Shown: positions 19,449-29,939 of the stretch, piece by piece
Position numbering within the stretch: position 1 is the stretch's first letter
Layout: every line of letters begins with the position of its first letter
Origin: Candidatus Obscuribacterales bacterium
GTDB lineage: Bacteria > Cyanobacteriota > Vampirovibrionia > Obscuribacterales > Obscuribacteraceae
Length of the DNA: 64,000 nt
NCBI GenBank assembly: GCA_020050835.1
Contig: JAGVKB010000081.1
Span: 1 to 64,000 of the forward strand
Reading direction: 5' to 3'
Notes under the pieces: model-generated
What the model saw: the letters and a program-made list of their open reading frames with translations, nothing else
The model's database searches: none
Told to the model about the DNA's origin: nothing
Made by a program: the position numbers and the translations under genes

Positions 19449-22400
19449 ATGAATCTGTCCAAGATTTTCATCTTAAGACCGGTCATGACGACGCTGGTCA
19501 TGGCCGCCATTGTAGTCTTCGGGTTGATCTCTTATTCGACATTACCAGTCAACGATCTGCCGGCCGTCGACTTTCCAACTGTAACCGTCAGCGCCAGCCT
19601 GCCTGGTGCCAACGCCGATACGGTCGCTTCAGCAGTTGCCACCCCGCTGGAAAGACAGTTTTCTGCAATCGCCGGACTGGATAATATGAACTCCACTAGC
19701 TCGCAAGGCCAGTGCCAGATTACTTTGCAATTTGACTTGACCCGCAATATTGACGGTGCGGCGCAGGATGTTCAGTCGGCGATCATCGCAGCCAGACCGC
19801 TTTTGCCGACGAGCATGCCGACTCCGCCGACAGTCCGGAAAGTCAATCCATCCGATTCACCAATCTTGTTCATCGCCTTGAGTTCGCCCACGCTTCCTTT
19901 ATACACAGTGGACGAGTATGCCGAGAATGTAATCGCTTCTCGCATCTCGATGATTAGCGGCGTTGCTCAAGTACAGGTTTTCGGCTCTCAAATCTATGCC
20001 CCACACGTGCAAGTCGATCCGCGTAAGCTTGCAGCATACGGCATCGGCATCGACCAGGTGGCAGCGGCTATCAAGTCCGCAAACGTCAATCTTCCGACCG
20101 GAACATTGCATGGGCCCGACACCGCTTACAACGTCATGGCCAACGGCCAGCTGTTCAACGCGGAAGCGTTCCGCCCGTTGATTGTCAGCTACAAAAACGG
20201 CTCGCCAGTTCGCCTGGGCGAGATCGGCAAGGTGATTGACAGCGTGCAGACGGATAAGGTAGCCAGCTGGTACAACAACACGCGTGCCGTCATCCTGGCG
20301 GTGCAGCGCCAGCCCAATACAAACACCATTCAAATCGTAGATGACATTCGCAAGCTGATGCCAACCTTCCGGGCAATTATGCCCGGCTCCGTAGATTTGA
20401 ATCTCATGTATGACCGCTCGCAAAGCATTCGTAGATCTGTTGATGAAGTGAAGCGGACTTTACTGCTGACAGTGGTGCTGGTAATTCTCGTCATCTTCCT
20501 CTTCCTCGGAAACATCTCTACTACCATCATTGCCAGTCTTGCAGTACCAATCTCCCTGATCGGTACGTTTGCCGCGATGAAGTTGTTCGGGTTCACACTC
20601 AATAACGTATCGTTGATGGCTTTGACTCTTTGCGTCGGTTTTGTGATTGACGACGCGATCATCGTTCTCGAAAACATCGTGCGCCACATTGAACAAGGCG
20701 AACCACCACTGTTGGCAGCTATTCTCGGCTCGCGCGAAACCGGCTTCACGATTCTATCCATGACCCTGTCCCTGATAGCCGTCTTCATCCCAATTCTATT
20801 TATGGGTGGCATAGTCGGCAGGCTCTTCTTCGAGTTCGGAGCAACCATTACCGTCGCCATTTTGATCTCCGGCTTCGTTTCGCTTTCCTTGACACCGATG
20901 CTCTGCAGCCGATTTCTGCACCGTCAAAAGGACAAATCGAACACCGGACTGCAAGCCGGTTCAGAACGAATCTTCGCGAAGCTGTTGAGTATGTATGAGC
21001 ACACACTTCACATTGCTCTGCGGCATCGGGCAGCAGTGCTCGGACTCTTTGTGTTGATGGTGGCGGCTACCGGCTATCTGCTTTACATAGTTCCAAAAGG
21101 TTTCATGCCGAGCGAAGATACCGGCATGATAATGGGCTCAACCCAGGCAGCTGAGGGCATCTCTTTCGAAGAGATGGTGCGTCACCAGAAACAGGTAGCC
21201 GCCATTGTCGCCAAAGACCAAAATCTTTCCGGGTTCATGTCCGGTGTGGGCTCCGGCGGTCCAAACGCCGGCGGTGTCAACCAGGGCCGCCTGTTTCTTG
21301 TTCTAAAGCCTCAAACAGAACGCAAACAGAAGGTCGACCAGATCATTCAAGAGATCAGGCGCAAGACCGGCAATATACCTGGCATACGCTTGTTTTTACA
21401 GAATCAGACCAGCATCCGAATCGGCGGTAATCAATCGAAGGCTCAGTATCAAATTTCGCTGTCGAGCCCCAACACCGCAGACCTTTTCAGCTCAGTCACG
21501 GCTGTCGAAAAGCAGTTGAAGCTGATCCCGGGAATGCAGGATGTTAACAACGATCTGCAAGTAAAAAATCTGCAGCTCAATGTCAGAATCGACCGTGACA
21601 AATGCTCGCGCTTGGGCGTATCAATGCAGCAAGTCCAGGACGCTCTCAATAGCGCCTATTCAGCTCGTCAGGTATCAGTCATCTATACGCCGACCAATCA
21701 GTATTGGGTGATACTTGAGGTTCTTCCCGAGTATTACAGAGACCCCAGCATGCTGCATTGGTTTCACGTGCGGTCCAGCTCTGGACAGCTGATTCCATTG
21801 TTTACCCTCGCGCAAGTGGAACAAGGCGCTGGTCCACTTCAGATTACCCATCTCGGACAGTTTCCGTCCGTGACGATCTCTTTCAATTTGAAACCAGGAG
21901 TCGCCTTGAGTGAGGTTGTTCCGCAAGTCAAGAAAATCGCCGAAGACAGTTTGCCGGAAAGCGTCTCATATAAATTCCAGGGGACCGCGCAAGCCTTTGA
22001 AAGCTCGCAATCCAATCTCGGGGTTTTGCTTGTCATCTCCATCTTGGTGATTTACATCGTGCTTGGAATTCTCTACGAAAGCTTTATCCACCCATTGACC
22101 ATACTTTCCGGACTGCCTTCAGCCGGTCTCGGTGCGCTTTTGATCTTGCTCCTCTTTCACTTGGATTTGAACATTTACAGCTTTCTTGGATTGATACTGC
22201 TAATCGGTATCGTCAAGAAAAACGCAATCATGATGGTCGACTACGCAATCGAACGAGAGAGAGCGGAAAAGCTAAGCAGCGAAGAAGCAATCGTCTCGGC
22301 TTGCCTGGTCAGGTTTCGTCCGATTATGATGACCACACTAGCTGCCATTCTCGGCAGTCTTCCGATTGCGATTGGCGTTGGCGAAGGCTCCGAAACACGC

Positions 22401-22553
22401 CAACCGCTCGGTCTTACTATCGTTGGCGGACTTTTGGTATCACAAGTCGTGACTCTCTACATCACACCGGTGTTTTACATTTACTTGGACAGATTTCAGA
22501 AATGGGCGCTGTCCAGACGAGTACTACCGGCTGTCCAGGAGGAAGCCGCATGA
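19449..22553 (+). CDS. RND multidrug efflux permease, first subunit (MdtB/MdtC-like, HAE-1)
   Basis: This is a 1,034-residue inner-membrane proton-driven exporter, the usual size for HAE-1 family pumps. It opens with a first membrane helix after FILRPVMTTLVM, then the porter-domain signature LPGANADTVASAVATPLERQF. The proton-relay aspartates are present in TM4 (CVGFVIDDAIIVLENIVRH), and the TM10 lysine in GIVKKNAIMMVDYAIERE. The second half repeats the fold. It begins 2 bases after the adaptor stop and overlaps the next permease by ATGA, so the three are translationally coupled. Two different permeases behind one adaptor suggests a heteromeric pump as in MdtBC. Substrate cannot be read from sequence. 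Confidence 0.95.
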   Translation: MNLSKIFILRPVMTTLVMAAIVVFGLISYSTLPVNDLPAVDFPTVTVSASLPGANADTVASAVATPLERQFSAIAGLDNMNSTSSQGQCQITLQFDLTRNIDGAAQDVQSAIIAARPLLPTSMPTPPTVRKVNPSDSPILFIALSSPTLPLYTVDEYAENVIASRISMISGVAQVQVFGSQIYAPHVQVDPRKLAAYGIGIDQVAAAIKSANVNLPTGTLHGPDTAYNVMANGQLFNAEAFRPLIVSYKNGSPVRLGEIGKVIDSVQTDKVASWYNNTRAVILAVQRQPNTNTIQIVDDIRKLMPTFRAIMPGSVDLNLMYDRSQSIRRSVDEVKRTLLLTVVLVILVIFLFLGNISTTIIASLAVPISLIGTFAAMKLFGFTLNNVSLMALTLCVGFVIDDAIIVLENIVRHIEQGEPPLLAAILGSRETGFTILSMTLSLIAVFIPILFMGGIVGRLFFEFGATITVAILISGFVSLSLTPMLCSRFLHRQKDKSNTGLQAGSERIFAKLLSMYEHTLHIALRHRAAVLGLFVLMVAATGYLLYIVPKGFMPSEDTGMIMGSTQAAEGISFEEMVRHQKQVAAIVAKDQNLSGFMSGVGSGGPNAGGVNQGRLFLVLKPQTERKQKVDQIIQEIRRKTGNIPGIRLFLQNQTSIRIGGNQSKAQYQISLSSPNTADLFSSVTAVEKQLKLIPGMQDVNNDLQVKNLQLNVRIDRDKCSRLGVSMQQVQDALNSAYSARQVSVIYTPTNQYWVILEVLPEYYRDPSMLHWFHVRSSSGQLIPLFTLAQVEQGAGPLQITHLGQFPSVTISFNLKPGVALSEVVPQVKKIAEDSLPESVSYKFQGTAQAFESSQSNLGVLLVISILVIYIVLGILYESFIHPLTILSGLPSAGLGALLILLLFHLDLNIYSFLGLILLIGIVKKNAIMMVDYAIERERAEKLSSEEAIVSACLVRFRPIMMTTLAAILGSLPIAIGVGEGSETRQPLGLTIVGGLLVSQVVTLYITPVFYIYLDRFQKWALSRRVLPAVQEEAA

Positions 22554-25500
22554 ACTTCAGCGAGCTCTTCATAAAACGGCCGGTTATGACGACGTTGGTA
22601 ATGTTCGCCGTTCTGCTCTTCGGCTTGATTGGATACAGAGCGTTGCCGGTCAGCAGCCTGCCCAATGTCGACTTTCCGACGCTGCAAGTGACAAGCAATC
22701 TTCCCGGAGCGAGCGCCGAAACAATGTCCTCGGCAGTCTCAATGCCGCTGGAAAAGCAGTTTGCCACAATCGCCGGGCTGCTGCAGATGTCCTCCACCAG
22801 CACACTGGGACAATCTCAGATTACGTTGCAGTTCGACCCAGCTCGCAATATCGACGGCGCCGCACTCGACGTGCAAGCCGCCATCACGGCGGCGGCCAAG
22901 CAATTACCGCCGCAGATGACGATTCCACCTACTTTCTCCAAGGTCAACCCGGCCAGCCAACCGGTTATCTACCTGGCTGTTAGCTCGGAGACGCTGCCGC
23001 TTCACCAGGTCGACTACTATGCCGAAACGTTACTTGCTCAGCGTATTTCGCGCGTAAGCGGAGTAGCACAAGTACAGATAAACGGCTCCCAGCAATATGC
23101 CGTACGCGTTCAAGTCAATCCGCAAAAGTTGGCTAGCTATGGGCTGGGCATCGATGATGTGATGTCGGCGGTATCCAATGCAAATCAAAATCAACCGACC
23201 GGTACACTATGGGGGAAGCATCAGGCTTTTACGATCCAATCCAATGGGCAACTCCTGGATGCAGCGTCATACCGCCCAATCATCATTTCCTATCAAAACA
23301 ACGCTGCGATTCGCTTAAGCGACGTAGCCGAAGTGAAAGACAGTGTTCAAAACGACAAAAGCGGCGGTTGGTACAACAGTAAGCCGGCGGTCATTCTTGC
23401 TGTCCAGAAACAACCGGGCGCCAATACGATTCAGGTAGTGGACAACATTAAGAAGCTGCTGCCCACTTTCCAAGCGCTCGTTCCAAGTTCGGTGCGCCTG
23501 GAAATTCTATACGACCAATCACAGTCCGTTCGTGATTCGGTCAACGACGTTCAGTTCACCTTGGTTTTGACAGTCATTCTGGTTGTTCTTGTAATCTTTC
23601 TCTTTCTTGGCAATCTCTCCGCCACCGTCATTCCCAGCCTGGCGCTGCCGATCTCCATCATCGGCACCTTTGCCGCGATGAAGCTGCTTGGGTTCAGCCT
23701 CGACAATCTTTCTTTAATGGCGTTGTCTCTAGCTGTCGGCTTCGTAGTCGACGACGCGATCGTGATGCTGGAGAACATCGTCCGTCACATGGAGATGGGA
23801 GAACCGCCACTGACAGCATCTTTGAATGGAGCAAAGGAGATCGGTTTCACCATCTTGTCGATGACACTGTCCTTGGTAGCCGTATTTATTCCGGTTCTGC
23901 TCCTACCCGGTATTGTCGGACGTCTGTTCAACGAGTTTGCCGTCACAATCTCGATTGCAATCCTGATCTCCGGCTTCATCTCCGTTAGTCTGACTCCGAT
24001 GCTCTGCAGCCGCTTTCTTCGTCCGGGCAAGGAGCGATCTCCCGGTGCGATCGAAAAGGTAACCAACGCCGTTTATCAGTCCGGGCTCAATCTCTACGAA
24101 AGGTCTCTGCACCTGGCTTTGAGAAACAAACCGATGGTCCTGGCCGTGTTTGTGCTGATGTGCATAGCGACTGCCTATCTTTTCGTGCAGATGCCGAAAG
24201 GATTCATGCCTGAGGAGGATACCGGTCAGATTCTAGCCATGACGGAGGCAGCGCAAGGTACGTCATACGACGCCATGGTTCGCTTTCATAAGAGCTTGAC
24301 TGAAGTCATAAGTACGGACCCAAACGTTCAGGCTTTGATGTCTAGCATCGGCGTCGGTAATGGCAGCCCGAATATCGCTCTCAACCAGGGGAGAATCCTG
24401 ATCGTTCTCAAGCCGAGAAATGAACGCGCGCTTTCGGTCGACCAAGTAATCGGCAGACTCAACGATAAGCTGAGCACCGTTGCCGGTATCAACGTCTTCT
24501 TGCAAAATCCGCCCACCATCACCATCGGCGGCCAGGTGACCAAGAGCCTCTATCAATACACGCTGTCGAGCCCGAACAGACCGGACCTCTACCGTTCCGC
24601 ACAAAACTTGATAGACAGGATGAAGCAACTTCCTACTTTGACTGATGTCACAAGCGATATGCAAATCAGCAACCCAGAGGTGCATCTCACTGTCGATCGC
24701 GATAAATGTTCGCAGCTCGGAATCACCATGTTACAAGTAGAAGAAGCTCTAGATACAGCCTATTCCGCCCGGCAGATCTCGACGATGTATACCGCCACCA
24801 ATCAGTACTGGGTGATCATCGAAGTGGCACCGCAGTTCTATCGAGATCCGTCCGTTCTGAGGCAGCTCTATGTTCGCTCCTCTGCCGCCAAACTGATTCC
24901 GCTCGACACAATCGCAAAAATCGAAACCGGTGTCGGACCATCTCTAGTTAACCACTTGGGACAGTTTTCCTCCGTTACGCTCTCATTCAACTTGAAGCCG
25001 GGTGCATCTTTGGGTGACGCGATCGTTCAACTCAAAGATGTCTCGAAAGAGGTAGTACCGAAATCCGTAACCACGAATTTCCAGGGGACGGCGCAGTCCT
25101 TCCAGGATTCATTCCAGAATCTCCGGGCTCTGCTTTTAATAGCCGTCCTGGTAATTTACATCGTGCTGGGGATTTTGTATGAAAGCTTCATTCACCCTCT
25201 CACCATCTTATCTGGTCTACCATCAGCCGGATTAGGGGCACTCCTTATCCTGAAAGTCACCAACCACAATCTCGATATCTATGGATTCCTGGGACTAATC
25301 ATGTTGATTGGCATCGTCAAGAAAAATGCGATCATGATGATCGACTTTGCGCTGGACGCCGAGCGCGAGCGAGACCTGCCGGCCGAAAAGGCGATTTTCA
25401 CCGCTAGCATAACCAGATTTCGGCCGATCATGATGACTACAGTAGCGGCCCTGATGGGTGCACTCCCAATCGCCGTAGGAATTGGCGCCGGAGCGGAGTC

Positions 25501-25663
25501 TCGCCAGCCGCTCGGATTGACGGTGGTAGGCGGGCTCATGGTATCGCAGTTGGTGACTCTCTACTTCACGCCGGTTTTCTATATCTATCTAGCCCAGCTG
25601 CAATCGAAATTCACGAGAAGAAAGAGCGATCCGAAAACCCCGGCACGCGACACCGTAGCATAA
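22550..25663 (+). CDS. RND multidrug efflux permease, second subunit (MdtB/MdtC-like, HAE-1)
   Basis: The start is the ATG at 22,550, which overlaps the previous stop as ATGA and has AGGAGG seven bases upstream; the much longer open frame from 22,301 is antistart read-through. The product is 1,037 residues. It shares the architecture of its neighbour: FIKRPVMTTLVM first helix, LPGASAETMSSAVSMPLEKQF porter motif, VGFVVDDAIVMLENIVRH proton-relay Asp pair and GIVKKNAIMMIDFALDAE. The two permeases are clearly paralogous but well diverged along their length, fitting a duplicated, specialised pair. The gene ends 4 bases from the convergent clpA stop, leaving no room for a separate terminator. Confidence 0.95.
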   Translation: MNFSELFIKRPVMTTLVMFAVLLFGLIGYRALPVSSLPNVDFPTLQVTSNLPGASAETMSSAVSMPLEKQFATIAGLLQMSSTSTLGQSQITLQFDPARNIDGAALDVQAAITAAAKQLPPQMTIPPTFSKVNPASQPVIYLAVSSETLPLHQVDYYAETLLAQRISRVSGVAQVQINGSQQYAVRVQVNPQKLASYGLGIDDVMSAVSNANQNQPTGTLWGKHQAFTIQSNGQLLDAASYRPIIISYQNNAAIRLSDVAEVKDSVQNDKSGGWYNSKPAVILAVQKQPGANTIQVVDNIKKLLPTFQALVPSSVRLEILYDQSQSVRDSVNDVQFTLVLTVILVVLVIFLFLGNLSATVIPSLALPISIIGTFAAMKLLGFSLDNLSLMALSLAVGFVVDDAIVMLENIVRHMEMGEPPLTASLNGAKEIGFTILSMTLSLVAVFIPVLLLPGIVGRLFNEFAVTISIAILISGFISVSLTPMLCSRFLRPGKERSPGAIEKVTNAVYQSGLNLYERSLHLALRNKPMVLAVFVLMCIATAYLFVQMPKGFMPEEDTGQILAMTEAAQGTSYDAMVRFHKSLTEVISTDPNVQALMSSIGVGNGSPNIALNQGRILIVLKPRNERALSVDQVIGRLNDKLSTVAGINVFLQNPPTITIGGQVTKSLYQYTLSSPNRPDLYRSAQNLIDRMKQLPTLTDVTSDMQISNPEVHLTVDRDKCSQLGITMLQVEEALDTAYSARQISTMYTATNQYWVIIEVAPQFYRDPSVLRQLYVRSSAAKLIPLDTIAKIETGVGPSLVNHLGQFSSVTLSFNLKPGASLGDAIVQLKDVSKEVVPKSVTTNFQGTAQSFQDSFQNLRALLLIAVLVIYIVLGILYESFIHPLTILSGLPSAGLGALLILKVTNHNLDIYGFLGLIMLIGIVKKNAIMMIDFALDAERERDLPAEKAIFTASITRFRPIMMTTVAALMGALPIAVGIGAGAESRQPLGLTVVGGLMVSQLVTLYFTPVFYIYLAQLQSKFTRRKSDPKTPARDTVA

Positions 25664-25667
25664 TCGG

Positions 25668-27971
25668 TCAGGCGCTCGCACATTCGACGAGAAGCTCGCC
25701 GTCCTTTTCATCGACCACGGCCCTGCCGCCCTTCTCCAACTTCCCAAACAACAACTCTTCAGCCAGCTTCTCCTTAATCTTCTGCTGAACCAGCCTGGCC
25801 ATCGGGCGAGCTCCGTAGAGCCGATCGAACCCTTTCAAGGAAAGCCATTTGCGGGCAGCTTCGGTCAACTCGAGCGTTACTCGCTTCTCTTCCAATTGCT
25901 CGCGCAGCTCGCCGATGAACTTGTCCACTACGCGGCTGATGTCATCGAGCGTAAGCTGGTTGAACACAATCCAGGCATCAAGGCGGTTACGAAACTCAGG
26001 GCTAAATGTGCGTTCGATCGCAGTGCGCGCTCTGACGCCGTCCGCCTTACTTGTCGAGCGAGAATTCGATTCGAGTCCGGGCAGTGCCGATATTTTGAAT
26101 CCAACCTCCTCGCCGGTCATTTCGCGCGCACCGGCATTGGTGGTCATGATCACTATCACATTGCGAAAGTCGGCTTTCTTCCCGTTGTTGTCGGTCAGCG
26201 TCGCGTGATCCATAACCTGCAAAAGGATATTGAACAGATCCTCGTGAGCCTTTTCGATTTCATCGAGTACCAGCACTGCATATGGTGTCTTACCGACTGC
26301 ATCGGTGAGCAGTCCGCCTTGATCGAACCCGACATATCCTGGTGGCGCGCCAATCAAACGAGAAACCGTGTGCTTCTCCATGTACTCACTCATGTCGAAG
26401 CGCAAGAAATTCACCCCCAAAACCCTGGCCAGCTGCTTGGCTAATTCGGTCTTTCCGACGCCGGTCGGTCCGGAGAACAAGAAGGATCCAATCGGCTTAG
26501 CCGGGTTGGCCAGTCCAGACCTTGAGAGCTTAATCGCTTTGACGAGCTGCTCGATTGCATGATCTTGCCCGTAGATAACGCCCTTCAGCTCGCGCTCCAA
26601 ACTCTGCAGACGCTCCTTGTCTGAGCCGGAAACGGATTTGGGCGGCACCTTTGCCATACGCGCCACGACTTCTTCGATATCTTCGTGACCGATCTCCTTG
26701 GACGGGCGTTCTTCCGCTGACATCAGCTTGACCATCGCACCGACCTCATCGATCACATCGATCGCCTTATCCGGCAGGAATCTATCATTAATATACTTCG
26801 CCGCCAGCTCAGCCGAAGCACGCACGGCAGCATCCGTATAAGTCACACCATGATGCTGCTCGTAGTAGGACTTTAATCCCTGCAGAATTCGCACTGTATC
26901 CTCAATGCTTGGTTCGCCAATTTCAATCTTTTGAAATCGGCGCGCCAGCGCTTTGTCTCGCTCGAATGCTGCTTTATACTCCGGGTATGTGGTCGAGCCG
27001 ATGCAGCGCAATTCACCGTTGGCAAGCGCCGGTTTGAGGATATTAGAGGCATCCATCGAACCACCGCTCACCGCGCCAGCTCCTACGATCGTATGAATTT
27101 CATCGATGAACAGGATAACTCCAGGCTTCTTTTTGAGAGCCTTGATCACCGACTTGAGTCGCTGCTCGAACTCTCCCCGGTACTTTGTACCGGCAATTAA
27201 AGCACCCATGTCGAGTGCATACACCTCAGCTTCCTTGATCGCATTCGGCACCTCGCCCCGCTGAATCTTGAGAGCGAGCCCTTCGGCAATCGCCGTCTTG
27301 CCGACTCCGGGATCGCCCACATAAATCGGATTGTTCTTTCGTCTACGACACAATACTTGAATCGTTCGCTGCACTTCGGACTCCCGGCCGATCAACGGAT
27401 CAATCTTGTTTTCCTTGGCCTGCTCGATCAAATTGACCGTGAAAGCCGATAAGGGATCCTTAGCGGCTCGGCCTGCATCTGCGTCAGCACCTCTTGACCC
27501 GGCGATTTCGCCTTCATCTCCGTCGTCATCATCCTCGGAAATCTTCGAGATGCCGTGCGAAATGAAATTCAAAATATCCATGCGAGTGATTCCCTGCTTC
27601 TCCAGGAGATATACCGCATGAGAATTGCGCTCCTGATACATCGCGGCAAGAATATTGCCACCATCAATGGTAGCTTGACCGGACGCTTGCGCCTGCAACG
27701 CCGCACGCTGCAATACCCGCTCAAAAGATGCTGTCTGCTCGGGCATTCCATCGTAAGATGCCGGCACACGCTCGATTTTTTCATCAAAAAACTTAAGCAA
27801 GTCCTTCTTCAATTCATCAATGCTACCGCCGCAATTCAAAATTACTTTGGCCCCGGTTTGCTCGTGCAGCAAAGCAAACAGCAGATGCTCAAGCGTCAGG
27901 AATTCATGACGCCGTTTCATCGCCTCCTCGACGGCTGAATTTAACGTTCGCTGCAACTCTTTCGAAATCAT
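25668..27971 (-). CDS. clpA: ATP-dependent Clp protease ATP-binding subunit ClpA
   Basis: This is a 767-residue AAA+ unfoldase that feeds proteins to the ClpP peptidase. The ATG at 27,971 starts [17 protein letters not shown], the expected first helix of the Clp-N repeat domain; a longer frame back to 28,037 would overlap clpS. Two AAA+ modules are present, with Walker A motifs GDPGVGKT (D1) and GPTGVGKT (D2), Walker B motifs VILFIDEIH and [11 protein letters not shown], and the D2 sensor region [10 protein letters not shown]. The ClpP-docking hydrophobic tripeptide is VGF, in EEVGFKIS, at the place of IGL in E. coli ClpA. An acidic linker ([10 protein letters not shown]) separates the N domain from D1. 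It lies 28 bases downstream of clpS, so the two form an operon. No clpP is in the window. Confidence 0.96.
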   Translation of the reverse strand: MISKELQRTLNSAVEEAMKRRHEFLTLEHLLFALLHEQTGAKVILNCGGSIDELKKDLLKFFDEKIERVPASYDGMPEQTASFERVLQRAALQAQASGQATIDGGNILAAMYQERNSHAVYLLEKQGITRMDILNFISHGISKISEDDDDGDEGEIAGSRGADADAGRAAKDPLSAFTVNLIEQAKENKIDPLIGRESEVQRTIQVLCRRRKNNPIYVGDPGVGKTAIAEGLALKIQRGEVPNAIKEAEVYALDMGALIAGTKYRGEFEQRLKSVIKALKKKPGVILFIDEIHTIVGAGAVSGGSMDASNILKPALANGELRCIGSTTYPEYKAAFERDKALARRFQKIEIGEPSIEDTVRILQGLKSYYEQHHGVTYTDAAVRASAELAAKYINDRFLPDKAIDVIDEVGAMVKLMSAEERPSKEIGHEDIEEVVARMAKVPPKSVSGSDKERLQSLERELKGVIYGQDHAIEQLVKAIKLSRSGLANPAKPIGSFLFSGPTGVGKTELAKQLARVLGVNFLRFDMSEYMEKHTVSRLIGAPPGYVGFDQGGLLTDAVGKTPYAVLVLDEIEKAHEDLFNILLQVMDHATLTDNNGKKADFRNVIVIMTTNAGAREMTGEEVGFKISALPGLESNSRSTSKADGVRARTAIERTFSPEFRNRLDAWIVFNQLTLDDISRVVDKFIGELREQLEEKRVTLELTEAARKWLSLKGFDRLYGARPMARLVQQKIKEKLAEELLFGKLEKGGRAVVDEKDGELLVECASA

Positions 27972-27999
27972 GCGGGGAGCTCTCTGGACAGTTGATTGA

Positions 28000-28326
28000 T
28001 TAGTCTTGCTCGATCGAGCACAGAAGTGGAAACTCATTCGCCTGCGCCAACTGAGTTACTTTGTTTACCTTCGCCTCAGCTATTTCATAAGTGTACACGC
28101 CTGCTACACCTATACCCTGTTGATGCACATCTAACATTATTCTGACTGCTTCCGTCTCTGGCTTATGGAATACACTTTTGAGGACGAAAACAACGAACTC
28201 CATCGTCGTGTAATCGTCGTTGTGGAGCAGCACCTTGAACAATGGCGGCTTCTTGACCTTCTGCTTGCGCTCGGTCAGGAGACCATCTTCATGTTCGCCA
28301 TCATTGTCTTGCTCCCAGTCCGGCAT
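28000..28326 (-). CDS. clpS: ClpS, N-degron adaptor for ClpA
   Basis: About 108 residues. It delivers proteins with bulky hydrophobic N-terminal residues to ClpAP. The conserved core is present: FKVLLHNDDYTTMEFVVFVL, where the NDD-Y-T-T-M-E-F stretch forms the N-degron pocket, then HKPETEAVRIMLDVHQQGIGVAGVYTYEIAEAK. The N-terminal extension is charged and Asp/Glu rich (EQDNDGEHEDG), as usual for the flexible ClpS tail. The ATG at 28,326 is preferred over a GTG at 28,338 because the GGGAGGGTGG site lies directly against the GTG but at workable distance from the ATG. It is followed 28 bases later by clpA. Confidence 0.95.
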   Translation of the reverse strand: MPDWEQDNDGEHEDGLLTERKQKVKKPPLFKVLLHNDDYTTMEFVVFVLKSVFHKPETEAVRIMLDVHQQGIGVAGVYTYEIAEAKVNKVTQLAQANEFPLLCSIEQD

Positions 28327-28530
28327 CAAAAGGTCCACCCTCCCTGCAACAAAATGATGCTATCACATGCCCGTTCCAATCTCTAAGCAGGATTCCTCGC
28401 CGAGCAGTGCTTCACAACGCTGGTGCACCTGATCGCTCCAACTAAATCGCTTCGAGAGTCAGGCGTGGCTCCGCTGGCTTCCCTGTCAGCCAGCCCAACC
28501 GAACCAATTGAGGCTGGTAGGAGCGCCGTC

Positions 28531-29082
28531 CTAGATTCGGACCGGTCGAACCATCAAGGTGAAGTCCCTTCCGTCGAATTTAAATTCGTCCACACTTTCC
28601 AAGCCGACTTTCTTGTGGGCTTGAATCGATCTCGGATTGCTCAAAGAGACTAACGTCACAGTCAGTTCATACTCCTGGGGCAACAACTGAAAGATCTGAT
28701 CGTACAATCCAACAAAAATACCCTTTCCACGTTGCTCTCTGGCCACGCAGACCGGACCGGCTACATACGATTGCCATTGATCCAGTGTTCTGCCCCGATA
28801 GGTTATAAGCGGATAGCGTGCAATCATCGCGGCGGGCAGCCCAAAAGCTCTGTTGTACTCCACCGTACCAGCGCACAAGAAGCCCAACAGTTCCGCCCCC
28901 TCCAGGCAGACCGCAATGCCAAGGTCTTCATTCATTCTGCCAAACTGTTGTGCTGTAAAGGAGCCGGACAAAAAGCCGTCCGCTTTATCCGAATCCACCA
29001 GCACACTGACGAGGTTCTTGTCCTGGAGCTCTACTATCTTGTCCAGGTCGTATTCACTTGCCCGTCGATACACAATAGTCAT
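28531..29082 (-). CDS. GNAT-family N-acetyltransferase
   Basis: This is a 183-residue GCN5-related acetyltransferase. The acetyl-CoA pyrophosphate-binding motif A is visible as VAREQRGKGIFVGLYD (R-x-x-G-x-G/A type), preceded by a beta strand that carries a V/A-G-P-V-C sequence. The later motif NPRSIQAHKKVGLESV is the typical B-motif helix plus strand. The N-terminus (YRRASEYDLDKIVELQ) is a normal GNAT first strand and helix. Substrate is unknown. It lies upstream of and in the same direction as clpS-clpA, but about 190 bases separate them. A hairpin around 28,467-28,490 (CTGGCT / AGCCAG) lies between them and has no T-run. Confidence 0.85.
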   Translation of the reverse strand: MTIVYRRASEYDLDKIVELQDKNLVSVLVDSDKADGFLSGSFTAQQFGRMNEDLGIAVCLEGAELLGFLCAGTVEYNRAFGLPAAMIARYPLITYRGRTLDQWQSYVAGPVCVAREQRGKGIFVGLYDQIFQLLPQEYELTVTLVSLSNPRSIQAHKKVGLESVDEFKFDGRDFTLMVRPVRI

Positions 29083-29378
29083 ATCAATTGACTCCCCGGC
29101 AGGTTGAAAGCCAGCCTGTCCATTATTCCCGATTTTTCAATCAGTCCGCACTCGTATCAGCGTGAAGCCGACACGGTTGCTGTCTTTGAACCGTGCCGAG
29201 CCACCGGTACGGCAGCTGCGCGATCGGCAGTTTGCTTATGATTCCAAGTACCGCCGGATTTATCCGGGTAAACCCTGAAAATGGTCCATGCAAAAAGCTG
29301 AATCTGAACAATCAGACAGCTACAATAAGCAACCTTGGGGTGGCACAAGTAGATCTGTGATTACATTCGGAGTATTTG

Positions 29379-29819
29379 ATGATTAGCGAGAAGATAGTGA
29401 TTAAAGCTCAGCCGGAACTCATCTTCGAGGCGATTAGAAAGCTTCGCGATAGAAAAGAGGACGGCCGCAGCTTGAAGTCATATGACGGCACGACAGCCGT
29501 TGTAGAAGAGCATCTCACCAATGTCCCGCTTTATGGAACCGTCGACTGCGTGTGGCAGGAAACAGAAGATCCGTTCCAGAAAATCGACTTTAAAATGGTG
29601 AGTTCAACCAAATTCAAAGAATCGTATGGAGCCTGGCTTTTAACTCCATCATCCGACGGCTCGACCACCACACTCGAACTCAAAGTACACATGGACGCTG
29701 GTCTGTCTATTCCATTTGCAGCGGAATTGACCAAATCTTCCACTTCAAAGGACTCAAAAAATCGGCTCGCACTAGTAAAGCAGGTCGCCGAAGAGATGTC
29801 CGCCAAGCAAAAAACATAA
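29379..29819 (+). CDS. SRPBCC-like (START/polyketide-cyclase fold) protein
   Basis: About 146 residues. The start at ATG 29,379 follows GGAG by six bases. The N-terminus (ISEKIVIKAQPELIFEAIRKL) matches the first strand and helix of the SRPBCC helix-grip fold, where the motif I-x-A-x-P-x-x-x-F-x-x-I/L is common. Strands of alternating polarity follow, ending with a long C-terminal helix (SKNRLALVKQVAEEMSAK). Proteins of this fold bind hydrophobic ligands or act as small-molecule cyclases. No active-site residues stand out, so ligand and role are unknown. It stands alone between a minus-strand acetyltransferase and the ABC operon. Confidence 0.6.
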   Translation: MISEKIVIKAQPELIFEAIRKLRDRKEDGRSLKSYDGTTAVVEEHLTNVPLYGTVDCVWQETEDPFQKIDFKMVSSTKFKESYGAWLLTPSSDGSTTTLELKVHMDAGLSIPFAAELTKSSTSKDSKNRLALVKQVAEEMSAKQKT

Positions 29820-29939
29820 CCGGTAAGTGTTTCCAGCCGGCAGACTAGAAACAAGCCGCGCAGTAGTCTATGAGGTTACGAGGAAAGCGTCACGGGTATA
29901 AGGAGTCTGCGTCAGAGTAACTGCTCCGGTCGTTAAGCA

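Noticed and set aside
22301-22549. N-terminal extension of the second RND permease frame to 22,301
   Set aside because: It lies inside the preceding permease gene; the ATG at 22,550 with AGGAGG and ATGA overlap is the natural start.
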